Shown: piece by piece, positions 1-10,746 of the stretch | Numbering within the stretch: the stretch's first letter is position 1 | How the letters are laid out: the number at the start of each line of letters is the position of its first letter | From: Krasilnikovozyma curviuscula | Taxonomy: Eukaryota; Basidiomycota; Tremellomycetes; Cystofilobasidiales; Mrakiaceae | DNA length: 30,883 nt | Direction: 5' to 3' | Assembly (NCBI GenBank): GCA_014825775.1 | Contig: MVAQ01000244.1 | Span: 1-30,883, forward strand | Program-made: the position numbers and the translations under genes | Notes under the pieces: model-generated | What the model saw: the letters and a program-made list of their open reading frames with translations, nothing else | Told to the model about the DNA's origin: nothing | Database searches by the model: none

Positions 1-277
1 CCACCCGTCCCCCGCATCTTTTTGTGCCGATTGGTGCGGTTGAGCGTCATAGAACATCAAAACCCGGAAAACAAAGGAAAACAAAGAGAAGCTCATGTAG
101 TACAGAGCGCAGAGAAGGTGAATGTTTTTCTGATTGCAGAGATGAAAACTCGACACAGGTGGAGAAGACCCTTCTTTCCAGCTTCAAACTAGACCAAACA
201 GGCGCTAAACCCGACCTCCTATCGCCTTGGTTTCATATTTTTGGATCTATATAGATCGTGTGAGCGCTCTCTTGGCC

Positions 278-297
278 TTTTTTTTTTTTTTTTTTTT
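278..297. repeat. poly-T homopolymer, 20 nt
   Basis: An uninterrupted run of 20 T. It has no flanking target-site duplication or adjoining gene that I can recognise. It could be a simple microsatellite or a poly(dA:dT) nucleosome-depleting element. Its exact length is prone to sequencing error. Confidence 0.9.
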
Positions 298-845
298 CTT
301 GGACAGGAGAGCATGACACCTTCACTTTCCAACCTATCAAGCAGGAGCATAGGATCAACACTCAAGTAAGTACGGTATGACTCGGTAGTAAGAAAGGAAA
401 AGACGTCTAAAAGAAGCGCCAGAGAGGGGATATATCCTGATCCGTCGTCGCGCCAATTGACCTATTTCTATAACGGTGTGTTTACATGACTTTTTCCAAC
501 CCCTCGAACGGCCTGCAAGAATTCATAGTACTTCATCTTTTTACCTCTATAACTGAGGAATGAACCCATTCGCCCAGTGCCCAGATAAGGGAGGAGGAGG
601 GGAAGTTTCTGATAATCATCAGAAAAAGGTGGGGGCGGAAAAATGAAAACAAGTCTAAATGACGTGAGAAGATCATTATTTGGCTGATCCGTGTGGTTCT
701 CAAAGAGTCGTCTCCCTGTCGGTTCTCGTCGGGCAAACTTAATACTTCTTCCTGTGTGGTTGAATCCATGGTTGCCTGTCGGTGTCGAAAGCAACCGTGG
801 CATGTTATTTTGGTTGCAACAGTGACGATGGGCAAGATTTGCGAG

Positions 846-867
846 AAAAAAAAAAAAAAAAAAAAAA
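846..867. repeat. poly-A homopolymer, 22 nt
   Basis: An uninterrupted run of 22 A, in the opposite orientation to the T20 run about 550 bases upstream. I looked for a retroposed gene body ending at either run and saw none. Its length is prone to sequencing error. Confidence 0.9.
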
Positions 868-2200
868 CTCTTCGTATCGCGATCTTCCAAAGGGAGATGA
901 TTTCTGTGGGGTTGTTATCGATTGAATGAAGACATACGTCAGGAAGGAAGAAAGGTTGCTTCATGGAAACTTGTGATAGTCAGCGTGAGAATTATTTCAA
1001 AGTTGGCGTAGGGGAAGAGGGCCGACAGAATCGCGAGATAATGAGGGAGTCCGTTTCTGCTGCACAAAATGGTGTGAGCAGGTCGTCGTGAGAATGATAA
1101 CATGCGATATGGTGTGATTCAAGGAGGGTGAGCCAAAGAGGAGAAAGGCTAGGAGATGTTATGAACGAAGATGACGGTTCAAAGTCCTGATCAAGGCGCA
1201 ACATGCATGAATCAGCAATGGTAGCTGAACCCTGCTTTAAGAAGACAGTGCTTCAACTCTGATATTATCAAGCCTGTTGATATTTTATTTTGATATCCCT
1301 CAAGCTAGGATAGATCCCTCAAAATCAATGGGGCAGACCACGCGACTAAGCTGGTGCAGATGCAGAGTAGAGTTACCAGCAAGAGCAGCCAGCCCTATTC
1401 GTCTTGGATGTCGTGGCCGGTGTTAGTTTTGAAACATGTTGTTTTTAGTTTCTGTTAAATGGAGGGATGGCGTTATGGCAAGGGACAGATAGGTTGGAAC
1501 TGCACGACGTTCCTCCTTAATTAGTGAGTTCTGCGGGCTGAGAGGACCGATCTGATACCTGTCCAGCAGCAAGAATAATGAGAAAGGACGGTAAGTGGGA
1601 GGGAGCAAGGCTGGGTAGCGGAGGAACAAAGTTCTCACACCTTCGTCCTTCGTCTCAGCAAGTACCACGATTGCGAATCGTAAGCCCGCAGCTCCTGCGT
1701 CCAGAGCAGAGAGCTGCATCTCGAAGGAGGCGGTCTTGAGGACACATCAGGAAGATTCTTGGGAAACCGTAGAAGGCTGGAAAATGATGGCTGGGTGTAT
1801 GGCGAGTGCTGGTCGGCGACCTCGGACGCTCATGCAACAGACAGCCACTGGGGTGGTTCTGCAGGGCCGCCCACTGCGTTGCGAGAAGACAGCAGCATTG
1901 GGATCCGGAAACACATCTCTGTCGTCTGGGTCTTTGGCTCGATGTTGGTCGACACGAGAACGAGCCTCTCTCTCGGCGCCAGCACCCTTTGTGGTCCCTG
2001 GACTGGAAAGCCTGCATCTCTGTCCCGAGTGTCGGATTGCGTGTGCCCAACGTGTTCACACGAGGGAAGGACTCCGTGTCTCTCACCAACCGAGATCGTC
2101 GTCTTCTCGAAGGGCCAACCCGTCTTTGTTTTCGTCCTGCCCAAGCGAGGGCAGCTTAAACAGCCAGTCTTTTTTTTGCTCTTTTTCCTCCCGAACGAAC

Positions 2201-2208
2201 TATAAATA
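2201..2208 (+). promoter_or_regulatory. strong TATA-like element TATAAATA
   Basis: TATAAATA preceded by a pyrimidine-rich tract (about 2167-2190). It lies 689 bases upstream of the permease start codon. If used, it would give a long leader containing the candidate leader intron at 2704-2880. It could equally drive a non-coding transcript. This is a sequence match only. Confidence 0.35.
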
Positions 2209-2668
2209 CTGCACGGCGTCCAATCCACAGGTCTATCTATCGCACAAGACCGTGGGACGAGCAGACGAGGCTCGGAATCCCCTTCAGAAAACCAAATAGA
2301 GCAAAGAAGCGCCGCTAATGATTTTTTTCATGCGGTGGCGATCGAAACCAAAACGAAAACAAAGCAGTTAATTAACATGGCTCTGGAAATCGTCCCAGCT
2401 GTCTATGCCCCGTTGCTTCAACGTGGGATACGTCTTGTACCACTCAACAAAACCTTCCTTCTTCTTTAAAAAAAGGTCAGCAGACCACCACCTTTGGGAT
2501 CGAAACGGGCGCCCTAAGCAGAGGCAACGGACCCATGGCTTCCAAGCGATGGGAAGGGAACCAACCAGTCGAGCGGCTCAAAACACCACAAAAAATTATT
2601 TTTCTTTTCCCTCGTCTGCTGGTTTCCCTTTTTTTTCTGCTGCACGCCCTGGGACACCTGACGATCCC

Positions 2669-2673
2669 TTATC
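2669..2673 (-). promoter_or_regulatory. possible GATA-factor site
   Basis: CTTATCAG at 2668-2675 reads CTGATAAG on the minus strand, a good match to the HGATAR site bound by fungal nitrogen-regulatory GATA factors. It lies about 225 bases upstream of a permease that may carry amino acids or GABA, a class often under nitrogen catabolite control. A single short site can occur by chance, so this is suggestive only. Confidence 0.25.
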
Positions 2674-2703
2674 AGTTTGCATCAGCTGAAAAAAAAAAGA
2701 GAG

Positions 2704-2880
2704 GTGAGCGAGAGTTTTTTCCCTATAAGAAGGCCGGGCGGGAACCTCACACGAAATAAATTTCCTACCCCACCCGTCCGTCGTCGACGAAAAATAATAA
2801 AAATCCAGCTAGACTCACCACCGCCCGTGTCGTCGCACGTTTTTTTTCTCTCTTAACTCTATCCAACCACTTCTCCTCAG
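2704..2880 (+). other. candidate 5' leader intron of the permease gene
   Basis: A GTGAGC donor at 2704 and a TTCTCCTCAG acceptor ending at 2880 enclose 177 bases. A CTTAAC branch-like sequence lies about 25 bases before the acceptor, after a T-rich tract. The acceptor is 17 bases before the permease ATG. If it is real, transcription starts upstream, for example near the TATA element at 2201. The TATAAGA at 2724-2730 would then be intronic rather than the promoter. The competing reading is that 2724 is the TATA box of a short leader with no intron. Confidence 0.35.
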
Positions 2881-2896
2881 CTTCATAAAAAAAAAC

Positions 2897-5297
2897 ATGG
2901 CTGAGACGAAACCTCAAGAACAGACCTCTGGCTCCAAGGGACCCTTCAGCCAGGTCGAGATCCAGCAGTCCATCCACACCTCTGGCTCAGCGCTCGCTCC
3001 ACATTTCCCTCACGAACACGCCGTCGTCGAGGGCGTTGCTCCTCGAAACTTCAGCTTGTTCTCAATCAGTACGTTCACTGCTAAATGATCTCTCTCCCGT
3101 GCCTTGGATGGTGACTGATAAATTATTAATTTTTCTCTGAACCACTACTTTAAATCTGGATTCGTCGTCGTCACCTTCTTTCGACTGTTGTTAAATTTGT
3201 AGTCGGTCTTGCCTACGCCATTCTCAACTCCTGGACCGCCATGGCTGCGTCGCTGTCTCTCAGTTTGCCATCCGGTGGTCCTTCAGCTACCATCTGGGGT
3301 ATTGCAGTCTCAATGATTGGAAACTTGTGTGTGGCTGCTTCTTTGGCTGAAATGGCTTCAGTTTGTGAGTCCCACACAGAACCCACCCTCCCTTCCAGTC
3401 TCGATTTTTTTCAACTGACTAACCGAATCTTTCGCTCCTTACCCCCTTCTAGACCCAACTAGGTACGCAATCTATCCTCATCCCTCGACCCCCCGTCAGC
3501 CGCCGCTGACCCCTCAGTCTTTCTCATGCTTCATTCTAGCGGTGGACAATACCATTGGTCCTGCATCCTCTCTCCACCTGCCTGGGCCCCAATCATCAGT
3601 TGGATTTGCGGCTGGTTCGCCGTCGCTGGTTGGATCGCGCTCGTCGCGACGACTGGCTCGCTCGCCGGCCAGCTTGTCACGGGCGCCTATGCTCTTACCC
3701 ACGCCGAGTATGAGGTCCAGCCCTACCAGATATTTGTTGTGTACCTCGGCTTCATCCTCTGTGCTGTCGCACTCAATATCTGGGGTTTGAGATTGCTGCC
3801 GTTCATCAACAAGACTGCTATCATCTGGTGAGTTTTGACTTGTTGACATTTTTTAGTAATGTTCCACTTCGCCGCGAGAGAGAGCTGGACTCCAAGTGCA
3901 AAGCATTAATAGCATTACTTGTAAGATTGATGCTAACGACTATGGTTCCCATCTGCTCAGGTCCCTCGCTGGCGCCGTCACCATCGCCATCACCTGCCTC
4001 GCATGTTCTTCTGGCGACTACCAATCCGGAAAATTCGTCTTCGGCGAGTTCATTAACGAAACCGGCTGGAGCGACGGTACCTCCTGGTTGCTTGGCCTCT
4101 TGCAGTCTTCCTTCGGATTGACTGGTTTCGGTGAGATTCTTCCATCTTGTCGTCTCTTGGCATCATCGATCGAAGGGAAATGCTAACTTGGTTCTTCCCA
4201 TTGTAAACACTAACAGATGCTGTCTCTCACATGGTTGAAGAGATGCCCAACCCGTCCTCCAACGCACCAAAGGCCATGATCCTCGCTGTCCTCATCGGGG
4301 CCTCCTCTTCCTTTGTCTTCCTCATCTGCCTACTTTTCAGCATCAAGAATGTTGACCTCGTCAACTCAGCCGCTTCGGGTGCATTGCTCCAGTCTATGTA
4401 TCAGGCCACGGGAAGCGTCGCTGGTGCTATCTGCCTCCAAGTGTTCCCAATCGTCTCGATGATGTGAGTATCCTACTCTCCCTGGGATCCTTCTGTGAAG
4501 GAAGACTTCGGATTCTGACGATGAGTTACTCTAACTTTGATAGGTACGCTGCTCAGGGTATCCTCCTCGCCTCTTCCCGAATGACCCAAGCTTTTGCTCG
4601 TGATGGCGGTCTCCCATTCTCCACCTTCTTTGCGAAGCAGAACAGACACGGTGTACCAGTCAACTCGATCTGTTTGTCTGCTGCCCTCGTCATCATCTTC
4701 GGTCTCGTCTACTTGGGTTCTTCAAGTGCTCTAAACGCCATCTTGTCATCCTCTGTTGTTGCACTCAACGTGTCTTACTCTATCCCAAGTGAGTCTCTAT
4801 CATCCGTGATCAACTCCATGTTACTGAAGAATTTGTGCTCGTTTGTTAGTCATAATTCTCATCATCAGAGGCCGTCACCTCCTCCGACCAGAGTCCTTCC
4901 CTGAGCCAGCCTTCTCCTTGGGCCCAATTCTCGGACGCGTCGCCAACATAGTCGGTGTCTGCTTCACTGCCCTCACAACTGTCCTGTTCGTTTTCCCACC
5001 GGACTTGCCAGTCACTGGTTCCAACATGAACTACACCGTCGTGTGAGTGTGCTCGTTCCTCTCGCTCCATTAGCTCGACGTGCTTGTGTACTGACTTTCT
5101 GGGTTGCACACAGTGTTTTCTTCATCGTCTTCTGTATTTCTGCTGCTACTTGGATTTTCCAAGGTCGTAAAACTTTCACGGGACCCAAGGACCTCGGCGC
5201 CCTCCTCGAGCTCGCCAGGACCGAAATTGTAACTGAGAAGCCTCTCCGCGACGTCGAGTCGGTTGGGTCGTCTCACGCGCCCACCAAGCCCGAATAG
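2897..5297 (+). CDS. amino acid/GABA/choline-type permease (APC superfamily)
   Basis: Predicted plasma-membrane permease of the fungal amino acid/choline transporter family. Exons are 2897-3068, 3203-3364, 3453-3462, 3540-3827, 3961-4130, 4217-4463, 4544-4788, 4850-5042 and 5114-5297, giving 556 residues. All introns are GT-AG of 61-134 nt. The N-terminus is hydrophilic (about 55 residues), followed by the many hydrophobic helices typical of the family and a short polar tail ending TKPE. Family landmarks are YPTSGGQYHW (residues 112-121), GFDAVSHMVEEMPNPS in the middle, and a short segment around residue 320 with QGILLASSRMTQAFARDGG. Length is normal for the family. The ATG follows an A-rich leader with no ATG between it and the candidate leader intron. 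Exon 3 is only 10 nt, yet its codons complete the conserved motif. The substrate cannot be read from sequence; GABA, choline or amino acids are all possible. It converges with the gene ending at 5848. Confidence 0.93.
3453..3462 (+). other. 10-nt micro-exon 3 of the permease
   Basis: The bases ACCCAACTAG lie between a TTCTAG acceptor and a GTACGC donor. With phase 1 from exon 2 and phase 2 into exon 4 they encode Y-P-T-S, which joins GGQYHW of exon 4. Skipping it would shift the frame (10 is not a multiple of 3) and destroy a motif found throughout this permease family. The motif match makes the call firm despite the tiny size. Confidence 0.9.
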
Positions 5298-5847
5298 ACG
5301 AAGCTACAAATGAAGTGTAGGCTGTGTTTCCTTCTCCAACGAGTGTATCATTAGGGCCCAAGAAGTTGAGTGTGGAGAAGAGCTAGTCCTATTGTAGTAT
5401 CAGCGCCTTCAAGCGACTAGAAGCTATCTTACCTCTCGAGGAGCTTTTGTAGAGTGGTCTTTCGAAGAAGATAATTTCGTACAAGTACTTCCTTATTCGA
5501 GCCATACTCATTCTAAAATGGTTTATCTCGCGAGTGCTTTCAGGACTGATTATTTCTATGTCAAGACGTTTGAGAAAGCAAGTATTACAGCGCATCTATT
5601 GATATAAGCCAGTCATTATTCTTTGGCAAGATTTGGTGCCGAAGGTACTATTGCAAGAAAGAAGAAGAAGAGTCCGTGATCCCTGAAAGAACGAAAAGTA
5701 CGACGGCGAGCGCGGCACATTCAACAAGAGTTCGGAAAAAGCATTTAAAAGTTCTTCGCCTAGTTCTCCACACGAAGAAACCATTTATTATAGACAAAGA
5801 GGAAGCACCGAATGGGTATAATAGACGTATCGCCGTTTCAGAGGTCT
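5298..5847. other. convergent 3' spacer
   Basis: These 550 bases lie between the stop of the permease (+) and the stop of the Ser-rich protein gene (-). I see no gene, repeat or structured RNA. The region should hold both 3' untranslated regions and poly(A) sites, but no clear AATAAA stands out. Confidence 0.6.
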
Positions 5848-8664
5848 TCATTTTTTCCATCCCGCCGCTGGTTTGGCAGCTTTGGCGGCTTTGCCCAGCC
5901 CCGCAAAGTCCTCTCGAACCAACAACCAGATACCTGTGACAAAACAGACATCCTTGAGCTGTTCGGGCGTCAAGGTGTCCATGTCTCGGTGCGCAACAGG
6001 CTGGGTTGTCGACGAGGAAGTGCTGTGGGCGCTGTTGTTTGTCGGTGTTGTGGAAAGTAAATTGGCGAAGGGGATACCGAGAGTATTTGAAGGCAATGGT
6101 ATCGATGGGAGTTTGACTGCGGGTAGTGGAAATGGGACTTTGAGTTGGGCAACGACTGTGAGTGAACGAAGCAACAAAAGTAGTCAGCAGGCTGTTGAAT
6201 ACTATGAGGAAAGTGACATTCGCGCACCTCTGGGATGATGCGGAGCTGGGCTGAGAGTTCCTATTGAGATTCGTTTACCGGTGATACCACCGATAACGAT
6301 GGAGAAAAACCAAGGTACCTCTGAATCTTCAGGATCCTCGACTTCGTCCTCCGCAGGCAAACCTGCATGTCGCGGTTCCGGACTTGGAGAAGGTCTTGAG
6401 TCAGTAGAGGGACGAGGCGACTCCAACTGGTTAGACGAGAGGGTGAGAGAAGATCGTGATCGGTTCGGAGAGGGTGGTAAATGGAAGTCAGACGAGCCGG
6501 CCATGAGGCCATCAGTTGGTCCACGGCTTCTCGATCTTGATGTTCGAGGTCGTCCCGACGAGGATCCATTCGCATTAGATGATTCGGTGAGAGCTGCTAG
6601 AGGAAGAACGCTGGATCCATCTGATGCTGTCGAAAGTTTCCTCGGCGCGACAAACGAGATGCTGGATCGGCGCATCTTCTTTGGACTGTCGGTGGCTCCC
6701 TTCTTTCGACCACGAACCCACTCAAACCTCACTTCATTTTCACCACTTCCTGTTGATCCAACAGCTCCTGAATTGATATTGAACGTTTCTACTAGCGACG
6801 AGAAGTTGAAGCCATCTCCGCCTCTGACTGCCCATCGGGATACAGTCCAACTATAACGCAGAATAATCGTCAGCATTTGAAGTGAATTTTGCCGTGAGCG
6901 AATGGAATTTACTAGTAGCAAGAGGGTCGGACTCCAAGCGGTGGCGTGGCTGGGAGAGGTTTGAGCGGACGAACGATGGGTGCCATGCCCAGCGTCGGCA
7001 AGCCAATGTAACTACCACTCATACCAGGCGGCACAGAAGCGCCTGTAATGGTCGATACCGAAGCACTCTTTGCATGCCCCCCAGGTCGACCAGGTACAGT
7101 GACCGATTTACTTGGCGACGTTGGCAGCTGCGCAACGTTTGACAAGGTCGCTTTGAGCCCCTCCATCATACCCGCTCCGGCACCAGAGGGCGAGCCCTGT
7201 GAGCCTGTAAGATTCGTTAGCGATCCACCTGCGTCTGATTCCTTCTTCCTGAAAAACCGGTTGAACAACTTCTTAGGGTTCACATCGACGACGCCAGTGG
7301 ATGATCCTAATGGTTTCGACGCCAGCTGCTCGTTCGCAGTTTCTGATAAGGGTGTGAGCTCTCTGTCAAGTTCAATCGGGTAGTCGTGTGAAGAAGAGGT
7401 TGGTGATGCTGGAAGGGGGGTAGTTGGAACGGGTGGTGAAGATGGTGAGACAGTGGGCCACCATTCGGTGGGTTCGAGGTGTCCAACTCCAATCACATCG
7501 ACACCTCTTTTCATGAATTTGGCTACCTTTACATCGGTTCCAGCATCGGTAATTACTATGAGACGAAGGCAAAAGAGAAATCAGAACCTTGGCGGGAGCT
7601 TGATCTGAGGTAAGCACCGTCTTACCTGTTGTCAACACCGACTAAAAATACACCCGAACCATGTTGATGATAAGTCCTGGTGTCAAAGAGATGACCGATA
7701 AAGAAAGAGCATACTCACATGAAACTCCAGATTGTAAAGTGGGACGATTCTTCGACTTCCCGTTGTACTAGGGGCTTTCGATTCCCCTGATGTGCTAGCA
7801 ACAGAGCGAGATGATCGAGTGCTCCGAATCGAAGGTGACCTGCCGATACTACTTCGCTTGATGCCTTCTTCAGGCGGTTCATCTGAGGAGACTTTACTTG
7901 CACTCTCATCCGCCGAGTCTCTCAGTTCTTCGACGTTGGAGGGCGCCGAGTCGTCGTGATTGACAGTCGAAGCCGCCGAGTGAAGTGAGATCTGCGAGCC
8001 TGAAGGCGACGTTGCTCTCCTCTTGTTGGGTGGTGGGGCATGTAGAGACGAGGATTGTTGAGTAGATGAAAAGTTGACAGTCGCTGCAGACATGTTCGAG
8101 GATTCCTGAGGCAATTCAATTTGCCAAGAACCGTACGATAACCCACACTAGTCAGTACATTTTTGAATAATGCTTCTCAAATAACCCTAGATCAGGATAG
8201 TAAGCACTCACAGAAGCTCCTCTTACTCTGCTAGCCCCACCTGCAACGAGCTGGACCTGGATGTTGAGGGCGTTTTTACCACCGGCGGAAGGAGGCTTCA
8301 CGAAGACATAGCTCTGTGTTATAAGGTTTTTGGAATGCAAACAGAAACCCTCAGCTAGCCATCATCTTGGGAGGTGAAAGAGATCTCTCCATCATTCTAT
8401 CCATCTCCACAGGGAAGCCGTGTCCACGATGTGCCGAGACAATCCCCTTTCACATGGAATTTTTGTGTCCCCAGGACGATGATTGAGAGGGACCGAGTTT
8501 GTACTGACCTCAATAGCGCCCTTCTTCTTCCTCTTATCAGGCTGACCATCCTCGCCGTATCCAACGGTATAGTTCGAAGCTACGCTCGCTGGTCTCGAGT
8601 GACCGCCTTGGTATCCATCGAGCGTCGAGACTGATCGCCTACGCTCTCGAGTCGTCGTCGACAT
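5848..8664 (-). CDS. Ser-rich conserved hypothetical protein, function unknown
   Basis: I do not recognise a named family. Exons in transcript order are 8509-8664, 8212-8313, 7719-8105, 7626-7641, 6913-7555, 6228-6850 and 5848-6155. From the ATG at 8664 they give 744 residues in one frame. The N-terminal 100 residues contain Arg/Ser-rich sequence, then SYVFVKPPSAGGKNAL, which looks folded. A Ser-rich linker follows. The most conserved-looking part is IVPLYNLEFHSVLTT plus ITDAGTDVKVAKF and a following GVDVIGVGHLEPTEW (about residues 206-250). I have an impression that similar cores occur in other basidiomycetes, but cannot verify this. The rest is low-complexity Ser/Pro/Arg with a hydrophobic stretch VPWFFSIVIGGITG and a C-terminus ending AAGWKK. 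The core spans a 16-nt micro-exon. The start is uncertain: the frame stays open upstream of 8664 to an acceptor at about 8730, so one more 5' exon (perhaps from the ATG at 9072) is possible. It could be a scaffold or signalling protein, but nothing proves it. Confidence 0.75.
7626..7641 (-). other. 16-nt micro-exon in the Ser-rich protein gene
   Basis: TCGGTGTTGACAACAG lies between introns 7642-7718 (77 nt) and 7556-7625 (70 nt). It joins LEFH of the upstream exon to ITDAGTD of the downstream exon as S-V-L-T-T-V. The alternative acceptor at 7681 (CACCAG) leads to stops or to the wrong phase. This small exon is therefore the only solution I found that keeps the frame through the conserved core. 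Confidence 0.75.
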
Positions 8665-9348
8665 GTCCTTTTCAGGATACACGTCGATTCCGTCCTTCCA
8701 CCAATAGGCTGATGACTACTGGTTTGAGCCGAATAGGGAAAGCGGTAGATATTTGATGAAGTTTTGGTTGGTTGTTAAGAAAAAAAACTGGGAACGGGAG
8801 CCGCCTCGCAGTGGGACGCGCAGAAATCGTTCTACCCGGAGCCACGCAAGCAAAGAAACGCGGGCTTCTGACCAAACACCGGGTTGGGCGCAACAAGTTT
8901 TCTCGTAATAGGAAAAGATTGAGGTTTGATAGATGAGATGGCAATGTATATGATAACAATCGTACGCTTCACTATCCCTCTCTCCTTCTGCTCGCTTCTC
9001 GCCCACGATCTGCGTCACAGCCTCAATCGTAAGCGGAGCTGTCGGTTGTTCCTTAAACCGCTTCGCTCCCATCACAGACTTTGATGTTTAGTCTTCGTTG
9101 AGGAAGTGACTTGAAGAGATCCAGTACGTACTTGTCGAGGCTGCGAGTGCGATGCTGTGCGGGTCGCAGCGTCGAACTGAGGGTCGCTGGATCGATGCAA
9201 GGTCGACACGGGAATGTACGCCCTTATACTAGAAAGATGCCTTCTCTAAAATTCAGGAATCAAAAGGACGCATTTTTCAGACATCAAAGGCCGCAAACTG
9301 ACACTCGGCCAATATTACGAATCTTTAGCCGGAACTCCGTCCTCACCT
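8665..9348. other. spacer or undefined 5' region of the Ser-rich gene
   Basis: The region lies between the ATG I chose at 8664 and the ARV1 stop at 9349 (both genes on -). It holds a minus-strand open frame starting with ATG at 9072 whose first 40 residues (MGAKRFKEQPTAPLTIEAVT and onward) look protein-like before becoming nondescript. A plausible acceptor (GTAG ending at about 8730) precedes an in-frame stretch encoding AYWWKDGIDVYPEKD just before the chosen Met. A first exon here is likely, but I could not find a convincing donor to fix it. Confidence 0.45.
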
Positions 9349-10746
9349 TCATGGAATCGCAAAGCTGGTCATCGACTCGCCGGTGGTGCCCAACAGCACC
9401 ATCGACACCCACTGTCCAACATACGCCTTAACCATCCACCCGAATACGATCAGGAAAGGCGGAAGCGCAGGGTATGAGGGCAGGACGACTAACAGCCAAC
9501 AAAACATTTAACCAACTGACACACTAGGATGTATGTCAGCACAATTGAGGGCTAAAAACTCACTCTTTAACGAGAAACCAGCAGAAAGGCCAGCGAGGAT
9601 GTTCCTGAGGACCCACTCGCGGTCGACCATGTTAATCTGAGCGATCAACTCCGGGTGGACGTCAAAGCGCGACAGCAGCGTCGCTGTAAGTGGGAGCGGG
9701 AGTACCGATGGGGAAGCACTCGATCCGACGGAAGGAGACGGCGAGGTGATAAGCTGCTGCTGAAAAGAGGGAGTTGTTTTTGTGGACCAGATGGATAGGA
9801 GAATCAGAAGGATGATTTTGGGTGTACTCGATAGGAGGAGTGTGAGTGGTACGAGCACCAGCCTGAATAGTTACCCGGATAAGAAGACGAGGGCGTCAAT
9901 AGTAATTTCTAGCCCCAAAATATACCATAATGAAGTTTCTACTCACCTGGGACTGTTATCTTGAAGAGAAGAAGCGTGTTTCAACGGAGCGAAAAAGCTT
10001 GCGACGACGAGCTGGAAGAGCGCAACGGCGCCTAGGATGGAGAGGTGGTACGACACCGCCTCGATGAAACAACAGAGCAAGATGTTGATTTTAGGCACGT
10101 CGGGTGGAGTTTCGTCCCTTGTGTATCGAAAGACTTTAGGAGAACGTGTTTTGGGGTCGTACTGTCAGATTCGCAGTGAGCTCAATCGGAGGCTAAGAGG
10201 AGAACTGACATAGGTCAGAGATCAGGAAAAATATTCCGAAGTACAGAGTCAATGACATGATGACCTGTGATATGGAATGAAGCCTTGATGTTTGAGTTGT
10301 ATGAGCAGCAAGCATATTGACGCTCTACATACCTTTTGTCGATGGCTCCTCGTCTTCTTCTCTACAACAGCTCCCTCAGCATCCTTCTCTTTGTTGAACA
10401 CACGGGTCGGCTCTACGCCCGTATTGAAAAGTATATGCCGGTACACCTCTGGTTTCAGCAAAATGAGGTCGAGCGCGAGGACGGCCTTGGGGAACTCGAC
10501 ATAAGGATCTGCAAACCTCCCGCATTTCGCCTGAAGAATGAATGTAGAGGATAGGTGCCTTTTTTTGTCCTTGTCGAACGTTCTGAAGTAACTTACACAG
10601 GAGTTGAGTCGGATGTTGGTTGCCTGTGAAGGGGAAGACGAGCGTGTCAGCAGCAGCCAGAGGTTCGACTGGAGTAGGCTCCAACCCACAGAGTACTCAG
10701 TCCACATTGTTGAGATAGGACAGGTGCAGTAGACGCATACTGGCAT
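9349..10746 (-). CDS. ARV1: ARV1, ER sterol/lipid homeostasis membrane protein
   Basis: ARV1 proteins sit in the ER membrane and are needed for sterol trafficking and GPI-anchor/sphingolipid homeostasis. Exons in transcript order are 10690-10746, 10597-10623, 10333-10530, 10210-10264, 9947-10133, 9564-9862 and 9349-9488, giving 320 residues. The N-terminal ARV1 homology domain is clear. It has a Cys4-X2-Cys7 and Cys28-X2-Cys31 zinc-type arrangement, the segment EYSATNIRLNSCAKCGRFAD, and then DPYVEFPKAVLALDLILLKP and YRHILFN. Hydrophobic segments follow: SLTLYFGIFFLISDL, INILLCCFIEAVSYHLSILG, a long one after residue 180, and the C-terminal PPFLIVFGWMVKAYVGQWVS. Exon 2 is only 27 nt. The acceptor of exon 5 is AAAG at 10134, not the nearer CTGACAG, which would shift the frame. 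The ATG lies directly before the Cys motif, as in the family. Cys9 replaces the usual Gly after the first CxxC. Upstream, the gene is divergent from RNase T2. Confidence 0.93.

Larger units (their letters stand above)
1..2896. other. long non-coding stretch upstream of the permease
   Basis: No convincing gene is seen in nearly 2.9 kb. Open frames of 100-187 codons occur on both strands between about 1420 and 2300, but they overlap each other in several frames, have no recognisable motif and do not join through splice sites to anything larger. I read them as chance openings in a stop-poor segment. The stretch contains a T20 run, an A22 run, a strong TATA-like element at 2201 and a second one at 2724. 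The last 700 bases are pyrimidine-rich and probably hold the promoter and leader of the permease gene. Confidence 0.6.

Noticed and set aside
278..867. T20 and A22 runs as ends of retroposed elements
   Set aside because: There is no gene body, target-site duplication or reverse-transcriptase remnant next to them.
6281..6856. 191-codon frame on + opposite the Ser-rich protein
   Set aside because: It is a shadow of the exon 6228-6850, whose minus-strand frame joins through consensus splice sites on both sides.
10134..10209. Apparent 1-nt frameshift in ARV1 between the exon ending SDL and the next
   Set aside because: It appears only if the CTGACAG acceptor (10161) is used. With the AAAG acceptor at 10134 the frame continues as S-D-L-F-F-R-Y and the intron is a normal 76 nt.
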